Notes under the pieces: generated by a model
What the model was told of the DNA's origin: nothing
The model's input: only the letters and a program-made list of their open reading frames with translations
The model's database searches: none
Assembly: GCA_010093485.1 (NCBI GenBank)
Contig: MU001516.1
Location: 186,001-250,000, forward strand
Direction: 5' to 3'
Length of the DNA: 64,000 nt
From: Karstenula rhodostoma CBS 690.94
Lineage: Eukaryota; Ascomycota; Dothideomycetes; Pleosporales; Didymosphaeriaceae
Part shown: in pieces, positions 1 through 11,130 of the stretch
Numbering within the stretch: position 1 is the stretch's first letter
Layout of the letters: each line of letters opens with the position of its first letter
Program-made: the position numbers and the translations under genes

Positions 1-138
1 AGCTAGCTTTTAATAAAGACTTTAAAGGACGTTTTAGCGCCTTAATAGCTAGCCTTTAATAAGGACTTTAGAGGATATTCTAGCACCTTAATAGCTAGTC
101 TTTAATAAGGACTTTAAAGAATATTCTAGTACCTTAAT
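1..138. repeat. 46-bp tandem repeat, three copies
   Basis: Three full copies start at 1, 47 and 93, each opening with AGCTAG and closing with CCTTAAT; a fourth start (AGCTAA) follows at 139 and then decays. Copies differ mostly by C/T and G/A changes, as RIP would produce. The array begins at the first base of the window, so it is probably cut by the window edge. Confidence 0.85.
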
Positions 139-749
139 AGCTAATTTAAAGAAAAATTTTAGGATTTTAGTAGACCTTTTTATATCTAAAGAGCTAAAGG
201 TAGATATTATAATTATTAATCTCTAGCTAAAAGAAGGGGTCTTAAGTTTAATATAAGGCTAGAATATAGCTAAATAAGGTAAATACTCTTAGAATTAAAT
301 AGATAGAAGAAACTATATAAATTAAAACTAAACTTAAAATACTAAGATAGAGAGGGTCCTAGGGAGGGACTCTCTATATACTAGGTATTTAAGATCTACT
401 AACTAATCTATATATAGGTTACTAGATAAGGCCTAAACTTGAAGGTAGGTAAATATTCTATAAGGGGATTTAATCTTAGGTTAAATTAACCCTTATATAA
501 TATATCCTTAATAATAAAATAATAATATAAATATTAAATATATAGTAAAATAATATATATTATAATTTATATATTACTTTTAAAGGGTACTTTAGAGTTA
601 TTTTTAGTATAGTAGAGTACCTTATAAAAGATCTATAGAATAATATAAAGTAAGTACTAATTAGATTATAAAAATATATAAATATAACTTAATAAAAATA
701 CCTATAATAGATTATAAATAAACTAGAAGGACTATAAAAGTATATATAG

Positions 750-1121
750 GTAAAAAATATATTAAATAGTATTAGAATAATATATAAAAGTAATTATATT
801 AAAAGTATAACTAAGAAATATATTATTAATAAAAGAGGGTTTATTAATATATTAAATTACTTTACTAAAGACTCTAATAAAAATACTAGTAAAAGTTTTA
901 AAAATATTAAAGAGATAAATATAAACTCTAGTAAAAATTCTAATAAAGACTTTAATAGAGATTATAATAATATTAAAAAGGTAGATATTACTTATAATAG
1001 GAACTTTAGTAAAAGCCCTAGTAAAGACTCTAATAAAGGCCTTAGTAAAAACTCTAATAAAAGCTCTAATAAAAACCTTAATAAAAACCCTAATAAAGAT
1101 TTTAATAAAATTAATAATTAG
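750..1121 (+). pseudogene. Decayed reading frame with (x-x-N/S-K) repeats, probable RIP-mutated element
   Basis: One frame stays open from 750 to a TAG at 1119-1121, about 123 codons, in DNA so AT-rich that stop codons should appear every few triplets. The translation is dominated by Asn, Lys, Ile and Ser and ends in a run of tetrapeptides of the form x-x-(N/S)-K, encoded by a 12-bp tandem repeat of type NNNTAATAAANN. Upstream, the frame is closed by TAG at 747 and TAA at 735, which could be RIP products of CAG and CAA. There is no ATG at the left end. The likely explanation is the C-terminal part of a transposon protein with an acidic, Ser/Asp-rich tail whose GAC/GAG codons became AAC/AAA. 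The family is not recognised. Confidence 0.4.
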
Positions 1122-1144
1122 TACTATAATATTATATAACTAGC

Positions 1145-1340
1145 TAGTATATAGTAGAGTTCTAGTTTTAAATTCTAGTATTAATAATTAATTATTAGTA
1201 TTATAATAGATATATATAATAGAGCTCTAGTTTTAAATTTTAGTATTAATAATTAACTATTAGTACTATAATAAATATATATAGTAGAACTCTAGCCTTA
1301 AGTTTTAGTATTAATAATTAACTATTAGTATTATACTAGA
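1145..1340. repeat. 65-bp tandem repeat, three copies
   Basis: The block beginning around TATATAGTAGAG recurs at a spacing of 65 bp (AGAG/AGAA landmarks at 1156, 1221 and 1286). Each copy contains TAGTATTAATAATTAA and ends with ATATATA. Copies differ mainly by transitions. It lies inside the AT-rich island. Confidence 0.8.
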
Positions 1341-1617
1341 TATATATAGCTCTATAGCTTATAAATAAAATAAGTTTTATAGAAATTTAAAAATATATAA
1401 AAATAAATTAAATATTTAAAATAAATTTATATAAACTTATAATATTTTTTAGAGGTACTAAAATAGGTATATTAAATTACTATAATAGGGAAATTTAACT
1501 ATACTATACTATATAAAAGGATATACTATTTAGGGAAATTTAAAAAATTAAAAATATACCCCTTTTAGGTGAACTTGTTGGCCGTAGTGCTGTCCATCTC
1601 CATATCCTCTGCACAAC

Positions 1618-4388
1618 ATGCTACAGCGCCAAAAAACCCCATCTCCCCCACCGATATGGAGAAAAGTCGCCAAGGAAGTTCGGCATGAAACCTCACGAGT
1701 CACTCAAGATCAAAGCTCTGCGGCGAAAGCAAGGATCGCATCAACCGAAAGACTTGCGCTGAACGAACGTCATATACCAACCAAACGTCCCGCGTCGAAC
1801 GAACATCCTGCGTCGACTAAACGTCCTACACCGAACGAAAGACCTAAACTGAACACAGATTTGGTGTCAAGAGAGTCCAACACATACCTCAGTGCCGATG
1901 GAATTTTGTCACGATTTCCGGTATTGGTTGAAACCCCTTCGTACGTTCAAGATCATAGGTATGAATTGCCATCCAAGCAAGAAGCCAGCACAACCTCCAG
2001 GCTGGATACCGATCAGAATGAGGGAGCCTGGCTGGGTGATACACAACACCATACCATCAGCAGAGAGCTCGAAGAAGGGGTTCTTAACGTGGATAGTACT
2101 TGCGCGGAAACCACTGGATACCATTCATATCTCGTTTTCGGAGGAAAAGAACTTGTATTGGCCATCTCAGAGCGTTCCCTTGCCCTAGAGCTTTGGCATC
2201 TGAATGGGAGAAGGATGTTCTCCCGCGACTATTGCAGGATTTGACAGCAGTGTCTGAATGGCTGTCATCAAGCACGCTTCAGCTTCTTGGACTTGAGTTG
2301 CGCATGGTTGGACACGCAATGAGAAATGATAAGACAGTTCAGCTACATCCAACTGTGTGCATTCGATGTTCTAGTAAAAGGTGTCGCAAGAAGTTCAAGG
2401 AAGCGGTCAAAGATTTGGAATACCTTACCCCCCGCTTTCGCAGAGTCGAGGTCATTCTCGAGACCCCTCAATTTGCTACTGGCGAACCCGAATCTTCTGA
2501 AACCATAACACATGAAGCAGCCAACACCCAGGTCAGAAATCCTAGCGTGAAACAAACCCAGCAGATACAGTCGTGGAGCCATGGCGACTCTGCTTGCGGA
2601 CTTAAGTTGAAAACAACCACATGGATCTCCAACAAGCGAATCGAGGCCATCTCCACAATTGGTGGGGTAGTCAAGGTGGACGGCAAATTCTATGGACTGA
2701 CCACAGCACACGGCATAATCGCCCCACCGGAACCGTCAGCCTCAGGACAATCTTCGTCTTGCTCCTCTGAAGTTTCGACTTCAGAATCAGGTTCAGAATC
2801 ATCGGACGACCCCGAAGATACCCACAGTACCGATGTTACTAAAATCAACTGTGAAAGCGAGGAAGTGTACCTGCCGAACCGATGGGATGATCTATCTTCC
2901 AGTGGGCCAGCTTGCTTCTGCGGACAGACCCAGCCATTAGCGCCAGTCGATGAAACACATGCATCCAATAATTCCGACTTTGCTTTGATTGACATGGGAC
3001 TGTCACCATCACGCTTGATATTCAACACATATTCGATTTCAAACAGACGAGTAGCCGACATCAACACAATTAGGTACGATGCAGCGGTCACTTCAGGCCC
3101 GGTCTTTCTGATACTCGACCAAGATCGACCAAGGGAGGGCTATTTACTGAAAGGATCCACTTTGTTACGGAACAAGAATGGATCTTTTCGCACCAGGAAG
3201 ATCGAACTCAACAGACCTTTACGTAAGTTGACATTCAAACCCAGTTGTTTCACAGCTAATGTCAAGCTTAGCGAAAGGGTCTCTGGTGCGTGGGTCATCC
3301 AGGACAAACGTTTATGTGGTATCGTAGTGGCTGTGTATGAGAAGGAGCCGTACGTCCACATGATCACTATCGACAAGATGTTTCGGGACATTCGTGGCAC
3401 ACTCATAGCCAAGAATGTGACACTTGCTACCAGAGAGGATATTTCCATGGTCTATAGAGTACCCGAGCCCTCCAAATCCGGTGACTCTATCCAGTCGCAC
3501 AGCTCCAATCGTCTTAAGCTTCCGGATCAAAGTCGTCTCAGAACAATCAGAATCGGTAATCAAGCATTTCCGGGAAGTACCAGTGAGATCAGACCTCCTC
3601 TCAAAGAGCATCTTCCTGGGCCGATTATCAACCCGCCAATGATGCCAGTGCCAGTGATGGATACGATGTTTGTCAGCTATTCGTCAAGATCATTTATACC
3701 AGCCACAATGTCTGGAGCCAAAACCAAACCTCCTGGGATATCATCATTAGTGGCAACGTGCCCTGAATGTGGAAATACTGGTCTTGATATAAACTTGCAG
3801 AGGCATTTAGCCCGCCATCGAAGGCAAAAACACCGGGATAACGAGCAGAGTTACCCATGTGAGCAAGAGCGGTACGAATCTGTATGTCCCCAATTGGACT
3901 ATGGAGATTTCCTCCCACAGCCACCGCCGATATATGCATCTACACAGGACGTCATCATTCAACCTGACGACCTATACCCCTCTCAAGGCATGCAGTCCCA
4001 TCACAGATACACCACTGCGCATCGTTCGGCACCGTGGACGGATCACTCAGTAATCGGAAGCGTCATAGGCTCAATCGATTCAAGCTCTATCTCTCTGGCG
4101 TCCAGTGAGCTTCGTACCCATGGCAATGACCGTAGAGTCCCGCAAGACAGCACGGAACGTGGGAGATCAGAATATCAACATGGGAACCCAGGTTTTACAG
4201 GATCTGTCTCTCTAGAGTCTAATGAGCTTCGTACCCATGGTAATGACCGGAGAGTCCCGCATGACGCCACGGAACGTTGGAGATCAGATTATTCCCATGG
4301 GGCCCCAGGTTATAGGGGGTCCAACTCACGCGATGCAAACCGAGAGGACGCCACCAACCCGCAGTTCAAAGGCCCCAGTTCACCGTGA
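1618..4388 (+). CDS. Hypothetical protein with trypsin-like fold and C2H2-like finger (898 aa, one predicted intron)
   Basis: Two overlapping open frames are joined by an intron I place at 2097-2170 (74 nt, GTACTT...CTCAG). This gives exons 1618-2096 and 2171-4388 and 898 residues. The branch site is weak, so a frameshift is an alternative explanation. The N-terminal part has about 12-residue repeats of the type TKRPASNE. A conserved-looking block follows (SEWEKDVLPRL, then CIRCSSKRCRKK). The middle looks like a chymotrypsin-type fold: LTTAHG (His about 340), SDFALID (Asp about 429) and RVSGAWV (Ser about 531) are in triad order, though the usual GDSG is VSGA. CPECG-x10-H-x3-H near residue 690 is a C2H2-like finger. 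The C-terminal end has a 39-residue tandem duplication (117 bp, starting at 4107 and 4224). No signal peptide is seen. The gene sits beside the RIP island, a setting typical of lineage-specific genes. Function unknown; the protease fold is inferred. Confidence 0.65.
4107..4340 (+). repeat. 117-bp in-frame tandem duplication in the 898-aa gene
   Basis: Two copies begin with GAGCTTCGTACCCATGG at 4107 and 4224, exactly 39 codons apart. They encode the pattern ELRTHGNDRRVP followed by TERxRS. The second copy has diverged by scattered substitutions without loss of frame, which suggests the region is translated. Confidence 0.85.
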
Positions 4389-5759
4389 AGCAAACCGCTC
4401 ATCGTAAAACAACGTCTTTCTTCCTGTCCGTACAATATCTGTATCATCGAATTGGTCTCGTACATCTAGATTTGGAAGGCTCACTATTTCCAGCGACGTG
4501 TAATCCACTCTTTCAATCTCTCTCAATCCCACGCACCACATTGTGCCACTGTCTTTTTCCATCCTTGTATATTAGTAGGGACGCACTTGAATACATCATC
4601 TGTCATCGACCGAGGCAAAGCTTTGTACATCTGCCATTGAGCCTAACTGAGTAGGATGGTACTAGTGCATCTCGATGGAGGATTTCCATTGAACAAGTCC
4701 CTGTGTATGCCAACGAGCCTAGAAATCACCCGCGAGGCTACGTCACCACGCGATATCTTTCTCCTTGACAGCTACATACATAGGCAGTGACGCCATCCCC
4801 CCAACTGGTATCTACACCACCTAACCCCCCCACCCATACCTCACGTCAACCACCCCCAGCACTAAGCTTGTACTACCTTGACACATTAATCCGACCCGAC
4901 CCAGTCCAGTCCAGCCCAGTCCACAGCTACCTACTTACACTATGACTCTGCCCTTCCCTCCCCACTGGGTTCAGCCCATGCTCCCTCCCTCCACCCATCA
5001 CACAACCCACAACCCACAACCCACAACCCACAGACGTCGCACAACCACCTTCCCAACCAGTCACCTTACTACACTCCCTCACTAGCCTTGTACCACCTCA
5101 CCACACTCCCTCACTAGCCTCGTACCACCTCACCTCAGCTCAGCTTACCTCTTTCTCTCTCTCCCTCTCTCCCTCGCGCAAGCCAAGCCAAGCCAACCCC
5201 GTCGCACAATCTCACTCCCCTCTTCCCCATCTCACTTATCACACATGCACATGCACACCACATCCTTTCACATCAGAACTCGAATATAATGAGTGCATAT
5301 ACTGCATTACCAAACCCCAAACCCCACCAAACCCAAAGTCCCATCATATACACCTACAAAAATAAAACTCGTAACATAAAGAAAGGACGGTCGTCCGCTG
5401 CCCAGTTCGGAACCACGTGACCAAATCGATCGTACACAATTCCGTCCATCCTTTGCAAATAGATAGATTGAAAAAACATACATCAGAACCGGACATCTTT
5501 TTTATCCCGGTCCAAAAAAAACGACAAAACGCCGTTCCCTTTCCCTTTCCCTTGCCCAAGCAAAGCCAAGCAGAGCAGAGCAGAGCAAAGCAAAGCGGCC
5601 CATCTACCAGACATAGCAAGTAGAGAATAGAGATTATGTGCATCTCCCGAGCGCGAGGCGTAGCCCGTCTCAAAAGGCAGAAAGTATATACTGTAGAAAA
5701 GAAATAAAGTAGAATCGTCACAGCCGTGTCGGTTTGCTCGCGCAGTTTGGTTGCATGTG
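4389..5759. other. Intergenic, strongly C/T-rich on the plus strand
   Basis: This gap between two convergent genes holds no gene I can support. From about 4790 to 5260 the plus strand is a polypyrimidine-like tract with short direct repeats: ACAACCC repeated near 5000-5032, and two near-copies of CACTAGCCTYGTACCACCTC at about 5081 and 5110. A microsatellite of AGAGC/AAAGC type lies at about 5560-5596. Some of it must be 3' UTR of the flanking genes. Confidence 0.6.
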
Positions 5760-6587
5760 CTATATCCAAGCCATGGGTGTGGGCTGCGCGATGCTGCCAA
5801 ACCGGGCGTTGAACAAGGGCTGGATCTCCGCGAGGTAGTCTGCGGCGCAGAAGGACGCGAGGTTGTGCTCGCGGATGACGGCGAGGTCGGCCGCCAGTTC
5901 GGCGTCGCGGACCACGCCGTTGAACTCCTCGGCGACTTCGTTGAGCTGCTCGAGCTCCTTGCCGAAGGGGTGCGCCTCCTCCTGGATGGACGCGCTGAAC
6001 ATGTCGACCGAGGCGCGGTGCTCGCGGGACGACCGGGTGCGCGAGATGTTCTGCAGGGACCGCTTCTGTGCGAGGCGCTCGTGTGCCCGCTTACTGTGTG
6101 ACAAGGCGCGCTCCGGGATGGCCGGGACAGCTGGCTCCTCGTCGACGTGTTCCTTCAGCTGCTGGAGGTTGCCGGACGATGCGGATTTGCGGACGTTCTT
6201 GTTCGCAGCAGAGAAGTAGCCGGTGAGGTGGTTCGGTGATGGCGATGTGGGCGACGACGAGCTCACTGAAGAGGCGTCTGTCAAGGTGTCGCGCGAAGCG
6301 TGCGACGACGCCCTCGAGCGCGTCGAGACGCTGTGATCCGAGTCGTCGGCCGAATGTGTTGAAGTGGACGACGACGAGGGGGTCTTGACGGGCATAATGT
6401 CCGGGGCGTTGTAGCTGAGCATGTTTGTCGTCGAAACCAGAGCAACGGGTGCGGAGATTTTGGCGCGGTCAATGGAGGGGCCAGGGTTTCTTACACTCTG
6501 GCTGCGAGACGGCATGGTGGGCGTGGAGGGGACGGCCTCGTTGGAGGGCCGCTTCATGCGCTTGGTAAAGCTGCGTGCAAGAGACAT
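5760..6587 (-). CDS. Conserved hypothetical protein, Ser-rich (275 aa)
   Basis: A single exon starts at the ATG at 6587 and ends at TAG 5760-5762. The first half is low complexity and rich in Ser, Thr, Arg and Pro, typical of a disordered, phosphorylatable region; a basic N-terminus (SLARSFTKRMKRP) leads it. The last 80 residues look folded and helical, with KELEQLNEVAEEFNGVVRDA followed by a Leu/Ala-rich stretch and a C-terminal Ala-Trp-Ile. No catalytic motif, membrane segment or targeting signal is visible. The coding-strand composition and sharp start support a real gene. It resembles uncharacterised proteins of filamentous ascomycetes, but I cannot name a function. Confidence 0.75.
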   Translation of the reverse strand: MSLARSFTKRMKRPSNEAVPSTPTMPSRSQSVRNPGPSIDRAKISAPVALVSTTNMLSYNAPDIMPVKTPSSSSTSTHSADDSDHSVSTRSRASSHASRDTLTDASSVSSSSPTSPSPNHLTGYFSAANKNVRKSASSGNLQQLKEHVDEEPAVPAIPERALSHSKRAHERLAQKRSLQNISRTRSSREHRASVDMFSASIQEEAHPFGKELEQLNEVAEEFNGVVRDAELAADLAVIREHNLASFCAADYLAEIQPLFNARFGSIAQPTPMAWI

Positions 6588-9195
6588 GGTGGGGAGTTAA
6601 TCCGGGCGAGATTTACTTTTAATCAACTACGGCAGAGCAGCCAGATGGAGTGGGTATAAGGGCCGGGGATCCTTTTGCGGCAAGTCAGAAATGGGGTCGC
6701 TTCGCCGATAAGGTGTGGTGCGGGGAGGTGGTCGCGGATAAATTGGCGCTCAGCCTGGGCCGCGAGAGGAAGGAGCCGGGTGTTGGCGTGATGCAGCAAG
6801 ACAGCTGACTTTGTGGCACTCTGGAGTGTTGCAGCGCTGTGTGAGGCGTGTGAGAAGGGCTGATGACAATTGTCTGGCGGTTACCAGCAGCGCGCGTGTA
6901 CGCAGTTGGTGCAACCCGGTGATGGATGCGGACTATGGCTGTGGTACGGGCGTTGCAGGTCGCAGCGGCAGTGGCGCAGAGCTTGCCTGACGGTGCAGTC
7001 CGAGGTCGTGCAGTCGTGCAGTCGCAAGGTCAGAAAAGGCAAGTCGAAATGCGAATGGTCTTCGGGGTTTGTTTTTGGTGCTCCGGGTGCTGGCTCGCAG
7101 CACGTGAAGGTGAAGGTGAAGGGTGAATGGGAGAGTGTTTGGGTAGAAGCAAGGGTCTATCAAAGAGCGTGAGGTCCAGCGTCAAAAGGAGCGTACACCG
7201 GGTCGCGAGAGGGAGTGAAGGCTGCCGTAGGGCACGCAAGAGCAAGAGCAAGAGCAAGAGCAAGATGAAGCAAGGCGAAGGGAAGGGGAGGGTGAGGAGC
7301 AGAAGAGTTGAAAAACCAGCACTTTGGGCAGGAGCCCTGCATGCTCTCTCGCGCTGCGGTGGTAGGCTAAGGCTCAGGCTAAGCCGGTCGCGCCTTCTGA
7401 GTGCAGAGATTGGCAAGACGGCTCGCGGGCAGGCGCAGGGAGCAGCGCTGTGGCCCGATTGTCCCCCGGCTTCGCTGCAGACGCCTGGCGTGCTGCAAGC
7501 CCAGCCCGCCGCGTGTTTGGCTGCCCTGGCGAATCGCGCCGCCCGCAACAAGCCAGCGTGTCAGAGACGGGCCCGCTTCCCCCATCCCGCATGGCCAACT
7601 GAGATGATGGCGGTTTCAACACGCCCAAAACCACCCTCCCGCCTCCGAGCTGTCCTCACGTACATGGCGTGTCTTGTCCCCTTTCCTTTTGGTCTTGATG
7701 ACGCGCGCGCCGTGAGATTGTCTGCTGCTTCCTGCCCGTGGCCGTGGGGAGTAATTCTCCGCCCGCAAGGGACCTTTCTCTGAGTAAGACGGGCGGAGGC
7801 GACACTGACCTGCCATGTACCTATCATGGATGGCACTGGGTGGCGGAGCCAGCGCGCAATCGATCCGACAGACACCAGTTCGTGGGCGCCAAATGGCCGG
7901 TCCTCACTCGTCTGCGCCGCTCTCCCTCGCTCGCAGACTTGGTTGACCTCGCCCGCTGGCTGGCCTCACAGACACATCACATCGTCGACCCACGCGCCGC
8001 GCTTCGCTTCTTTGTTTCTTCGCGCTGCGCCCGCCGTTTCGAAACACCCTGCAGCGTCAAAGAAACGTTGGGACGCGAGTCGTGGCGATCGTCGCGTTCG
8101 CGCCTGTCCAGCGAACGACGGCGGGAGGCGAGCCCAGCGATCAAAAGCGGACGTACGTCGACGTTCCGCTTTTCGTCCCAGGAACACACACCCTTCTCGA
8201 CCGTGCTAGCGGGCGGTCGACCCAGCTTTGGCAAGAGTAGTGGGTGCAGCTCGAGCCGAGATTCAGGCTGATCTGATCGGGGCGTGATGATGCGTGGTAG
8301 GACTTGGATTGGATTGGATTGGGATGTGCTGTTTTTGATGAGGAAGTGTCCATGGCGCGTGCAGGTCGTCTCGTCTACCTACATGGAGAGACGTGGCCAT
8401 GTGTGCGCTCCTCGTGGCTTTCTGGAATGCTGCGAGCGACGTACGTGACGTTTGACAGCTGGCATGCAGGTGGCAGTCCCAGATCGTCACTCTCGCGAAC
8501 CATGGGACCACAGCTACACGTCGAGCTTTCACCCATCACCTACACAGTATTCTTTCACAACGGATCTCATCACACACGCCGTGTCCACCCACAAAGAACC
8601 CAAACAAATTCCGCTTTATCCATCTCCATTCTGCACGTCAACCACTACTGCAACACCTACCTAGTCCACCCACCACAACTTTACACAAATCTCGCAGCCT
8701 CATTCCCACCCATCCACCACATGTCATAGATAGCGCGCCCAGTTTCAAACCTCGTTGCACAGTCAGAGTCGCGAACAATGAATGAACAGCCGCGCCGAGT
8801 ATATTGCCCCGTGTAGCCCACACACCCATGCATCCCCGGTGGAACCGTGCGCCGCGATCCTGCCTGCTGCTATTTATGGCGCGGCCGTGTGTGTGAAACG
8901 CTTTGGTCAGGTGGAAGAAAAGTGACGTTTGGCGTGGGGATTGTAGACGGGAATATCGTTGTTGATGGAGTGGTGTCTAGATGGGGCTGCATTGCATGGA
9001 TGCGGCTGATGCAGAACTGATGCAAGCCCAATATCGTGCAGCGTGAAATTGTGCTGTGCTGTGCTACGACACCACCACCACCACATGAAGCAGCACATCC
9101 ATCAGGGCCCTGCGAGACAGCTACAGCACGGCAACGTAGGACAAACGTATCGAATTGGGTATCGCAGGCTTTTTGTGTACTCGCACCCGGCACAT
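6588..9195. other. 2.6-kb intergenic region with microsatellites
   Basis: This lies upstream of the 275-residue gene and downstream of PWP1. Several open frames of up to 218 codons exist on the plus strand, but they are Arg/Ser/Cys-rich, overlap one another on both strands and show no conserved motif, so I do not call them genes. Simple repeats include (AAGAGC)n at about 7238-7266, GATTGGATTGGATTGGG near 8307-8322 and a CACCACCACCACC run near 9070. The minus strand is pyrimidine-rich near 7050-7300, compatible with a long 5' leader for the gene at 5760-6587. Confidence 0.55.
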
Positions 9196-10843
9196 CTATT
9201 CCTCCATCGACTCGTACCCCTTCTCCGCGGCAGCGGCGTCGTCGTCGTCGTCGCTCTCGCCCTCCTCGGAATCAGAGTCCGTCTCAGCCTCGTCCAGCCC
9301 CACGATCTTCTCCTTGCCGTCGCCCTTGATCTGCGGCACCTTTGTCGCAAACGCGGCGCGCACCGCGGCGTTGGTCGACGTGTCCCAGATCTGCACGGCG
9401 CCTTTGCTGCCGGCCACGGAGAGCCGGAAGCCGACCTCCTTGTCGGGCGCGAAGGTTGTCGAGAAGACCTTGCCGACGCCCAGGTCGCGCGAGACGACCA
9501 TCGACGGCCCGGACTCCTGGATGTTCCACAGCTTCACCTGCTTGTCTGTCGAGCCGGTTGCGAGGAAGCCCGGGATGACGGGGTTGATGTCGAACGAGGA
9601 GATGGACTCGTCGTGCGCCTGGAGCACCCACACGGCCTTTGACTGGGAGGGGTCGGCGGGTGCATTGCGCGCGTCGTGGTAGTGGATCATGCCATTCTCG
9701 GTTGAGACGTAGAAGTAGTTTGAGTCGTGCGGGTTCCAGCGGACCGTCTCGACGTCGCTCTCGACGCCCCAGCGCGGTGCTTTGGCGTCGGGCGCGCGCA
9801 TGTCTGCGGCGACAATCGTGCGGTCGTAGCTGCCGCTGAGCAGCACTGTAGACTCTGTCGGGTTCCAAGATACTGAGCAGACCTTGTCCGTGTGGTATGT
9901 GTATGACTTTGCACACTTAGTCGTGTTCAAGTCCCAGAGCTTGACCGTCTTGTCGGCAGACGACGATGCGAGCAGGTTCCTGTGGTGACGGTTCGCAGCG
10001 AGTGAGAGAACGGAGTCGACGTGGAACTCGTCGTTGGCCTTCTTCGACTTCTTTTTCTTCTTTTTCTTCGGCTTGTCTGCGTCTTCGGCGCCTTGCCCCA
10101 GGATTGCGTCTGGGTACATGCTGTCGACCAGATCGAGATTCCAGATCTCAATGTCCGGGTCCATGGTACCAACGGCGACGAAGTTGCCCTTGCCGTTGGC
10201 TCCTGCGGCGGTCTTTCCAACCGGAAGGTCCAGCCATTCGACTGCCAGCGGGATCGCGGGCAGCATGATGTCGTGGTGAACGTAGATGTTGTCCGCTTCG
10301 TCCTCGTAGACGTAAACTTCCAGATGCGCAACCTCGTCCTCTATCCGGCCCGCCAGCACCAGGTTGTCTGTAGCCAAGATCTGCAGCTCTTCGCGCTCCT
10401 CGTCCTCCTCTTCTGCATTGTCCTGCATGGTGATGTACGGGTCCTCCTCGTCGTTCTCGTGGAACACCAGGTTCTTCATGTTGCCAAACATGGCCATGGT
10501 GTCGCCGGCGCCATCCTGATCGTCGTCGTCGTCGTAGTGCTCGAGGTCGTACTCTTTGAGGTCGTCGTCGATTTCGCTGCGAAGATTAGCTCTGCATGTG
10601 TGCGCAAGCCAAGTGCAAGTGCGCGTACTCTGTGTCGGGCGCCTTGGCTGTGCCGTTGCTGCCGTTGGTCTCCTTCTGCTTCTTTTCCTCTTGCGCCTCC
10701 TCGAGATCTTCCTTTGCATCGTCGAGCTGGAGCTTCGCAAGCTTGGAAATGCGGTCGTACTCGTCCTCGTCGAAGACGTATTTAGAAGGAAAGGGCGCCG
10801 CAAACCCGCGCGGCACCCACGTTGTTGCTGTGATCATAGACAT
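9196..10843 (-). CDS. PWP1: PWP1-like WD40 ribosome-biogenesis protein (531 aa, two exons)
   Basis: Exon 1 is 10629-10843 and exon 2 is 9196-10576. The 52-nt intron (10577-10628) has donor GTACGC, branch GCTAAT and acceptor CGCAG. The start beginning MSMITATTWVPRGFAAPFP matches the usual Pwp1 N-terminus (a second ATG lies two codons on). After the splice comes an acidic stretch, EIDDDLKEYDLEHYDDDDD, a family hallmark. WD repeats follow, for example SADKTVKLWDLNTTK, GSYDRTIVAADMR and GSTDKQVKLWNIQE. A lysine run (KPKKKKKKKSKK) in a loop is a likely nuclear signal, and the tail is acidic. Pwp1 is a nucleolar factor for 60S/25S rRNA maturation (family knowledge). It is divergent from PRP16, 287 bp away, so the two may share a promoter. 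Confidence 0.93.
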
Positions 10844-11130
10844 GCCGGGTATAGTTCGATGTGCAAAAGCAGGCGTGCGTGCAAGCGTGGGGAAGAATTT
10901 CAACGTGAACTTTTTGGCGCGGCGGGGCTGTGGCTGTGGTGGCGCAACCTCCGCAGCTCCCCCGAAATTTACGTCGCGAACATCACCGCACCACCGCATC
11001 ACCAACTTCCACCTCGACCCGCTTCAACTGCCTGCGACTCCACGCCAGAGCCTGCCCTGAATTGTACCACTCTACCCTGTCCGACAACTGCAGCTCCCAA
11101 GGCGTCGCCCGCATCCCGCCCGCCCGCATC
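10844..11130. promoter_or_regulatory. Divergent promoter between PWP1 and PRP16
   Basis: The 287 bp between the two start codons must contain both promoters and 5' leaders. The interval is GC-rich around 10900-10985 and pyrimidine-rich toward PRP16. I see no clear TATA box. Co-regulation of a ribosome-biogenesis and a splicing gene is plausible but inferred only from position. Confidence 0.6.

Larger units (their letters stand above)
1..1565. repeat. AT-rich, RIP-like island
   Basis: This stretch is almost entirely A and T, dominated by TpA and nearly free of CpG and CpA. That is the signature expected after repeat-induced point mutation (C to T on both strands) in filamentous ascomycetes. 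The composition changes abruptly near 1565 to ordinary genic sequence. Three tandem structures are visible inside: a 46-bp repeat at the left edge, a 12-bp codon-like repeat near 990-1110 and a 65-bp repeat at about 1145-1340. It probably continues to the left of the window. The original element cannot be identified by eye. Confidence 0.85.

Noticed and set aside
2100..4388. Separate 762-codon gene starting at a TTG
   Set aside because: Non-ATG start; a 74-nt GT-AG intron at 2097-2170 joins it in phase to the ATG-started upstream frame, which is the simpler model.
7127..7783. 218-codon plus-strand open frame
   Set aside because: Low-complexity Arg/Lys/Ser content from a GAGCAA microsatellite, overlapped by open frames on the other strand, no motif and no start context.
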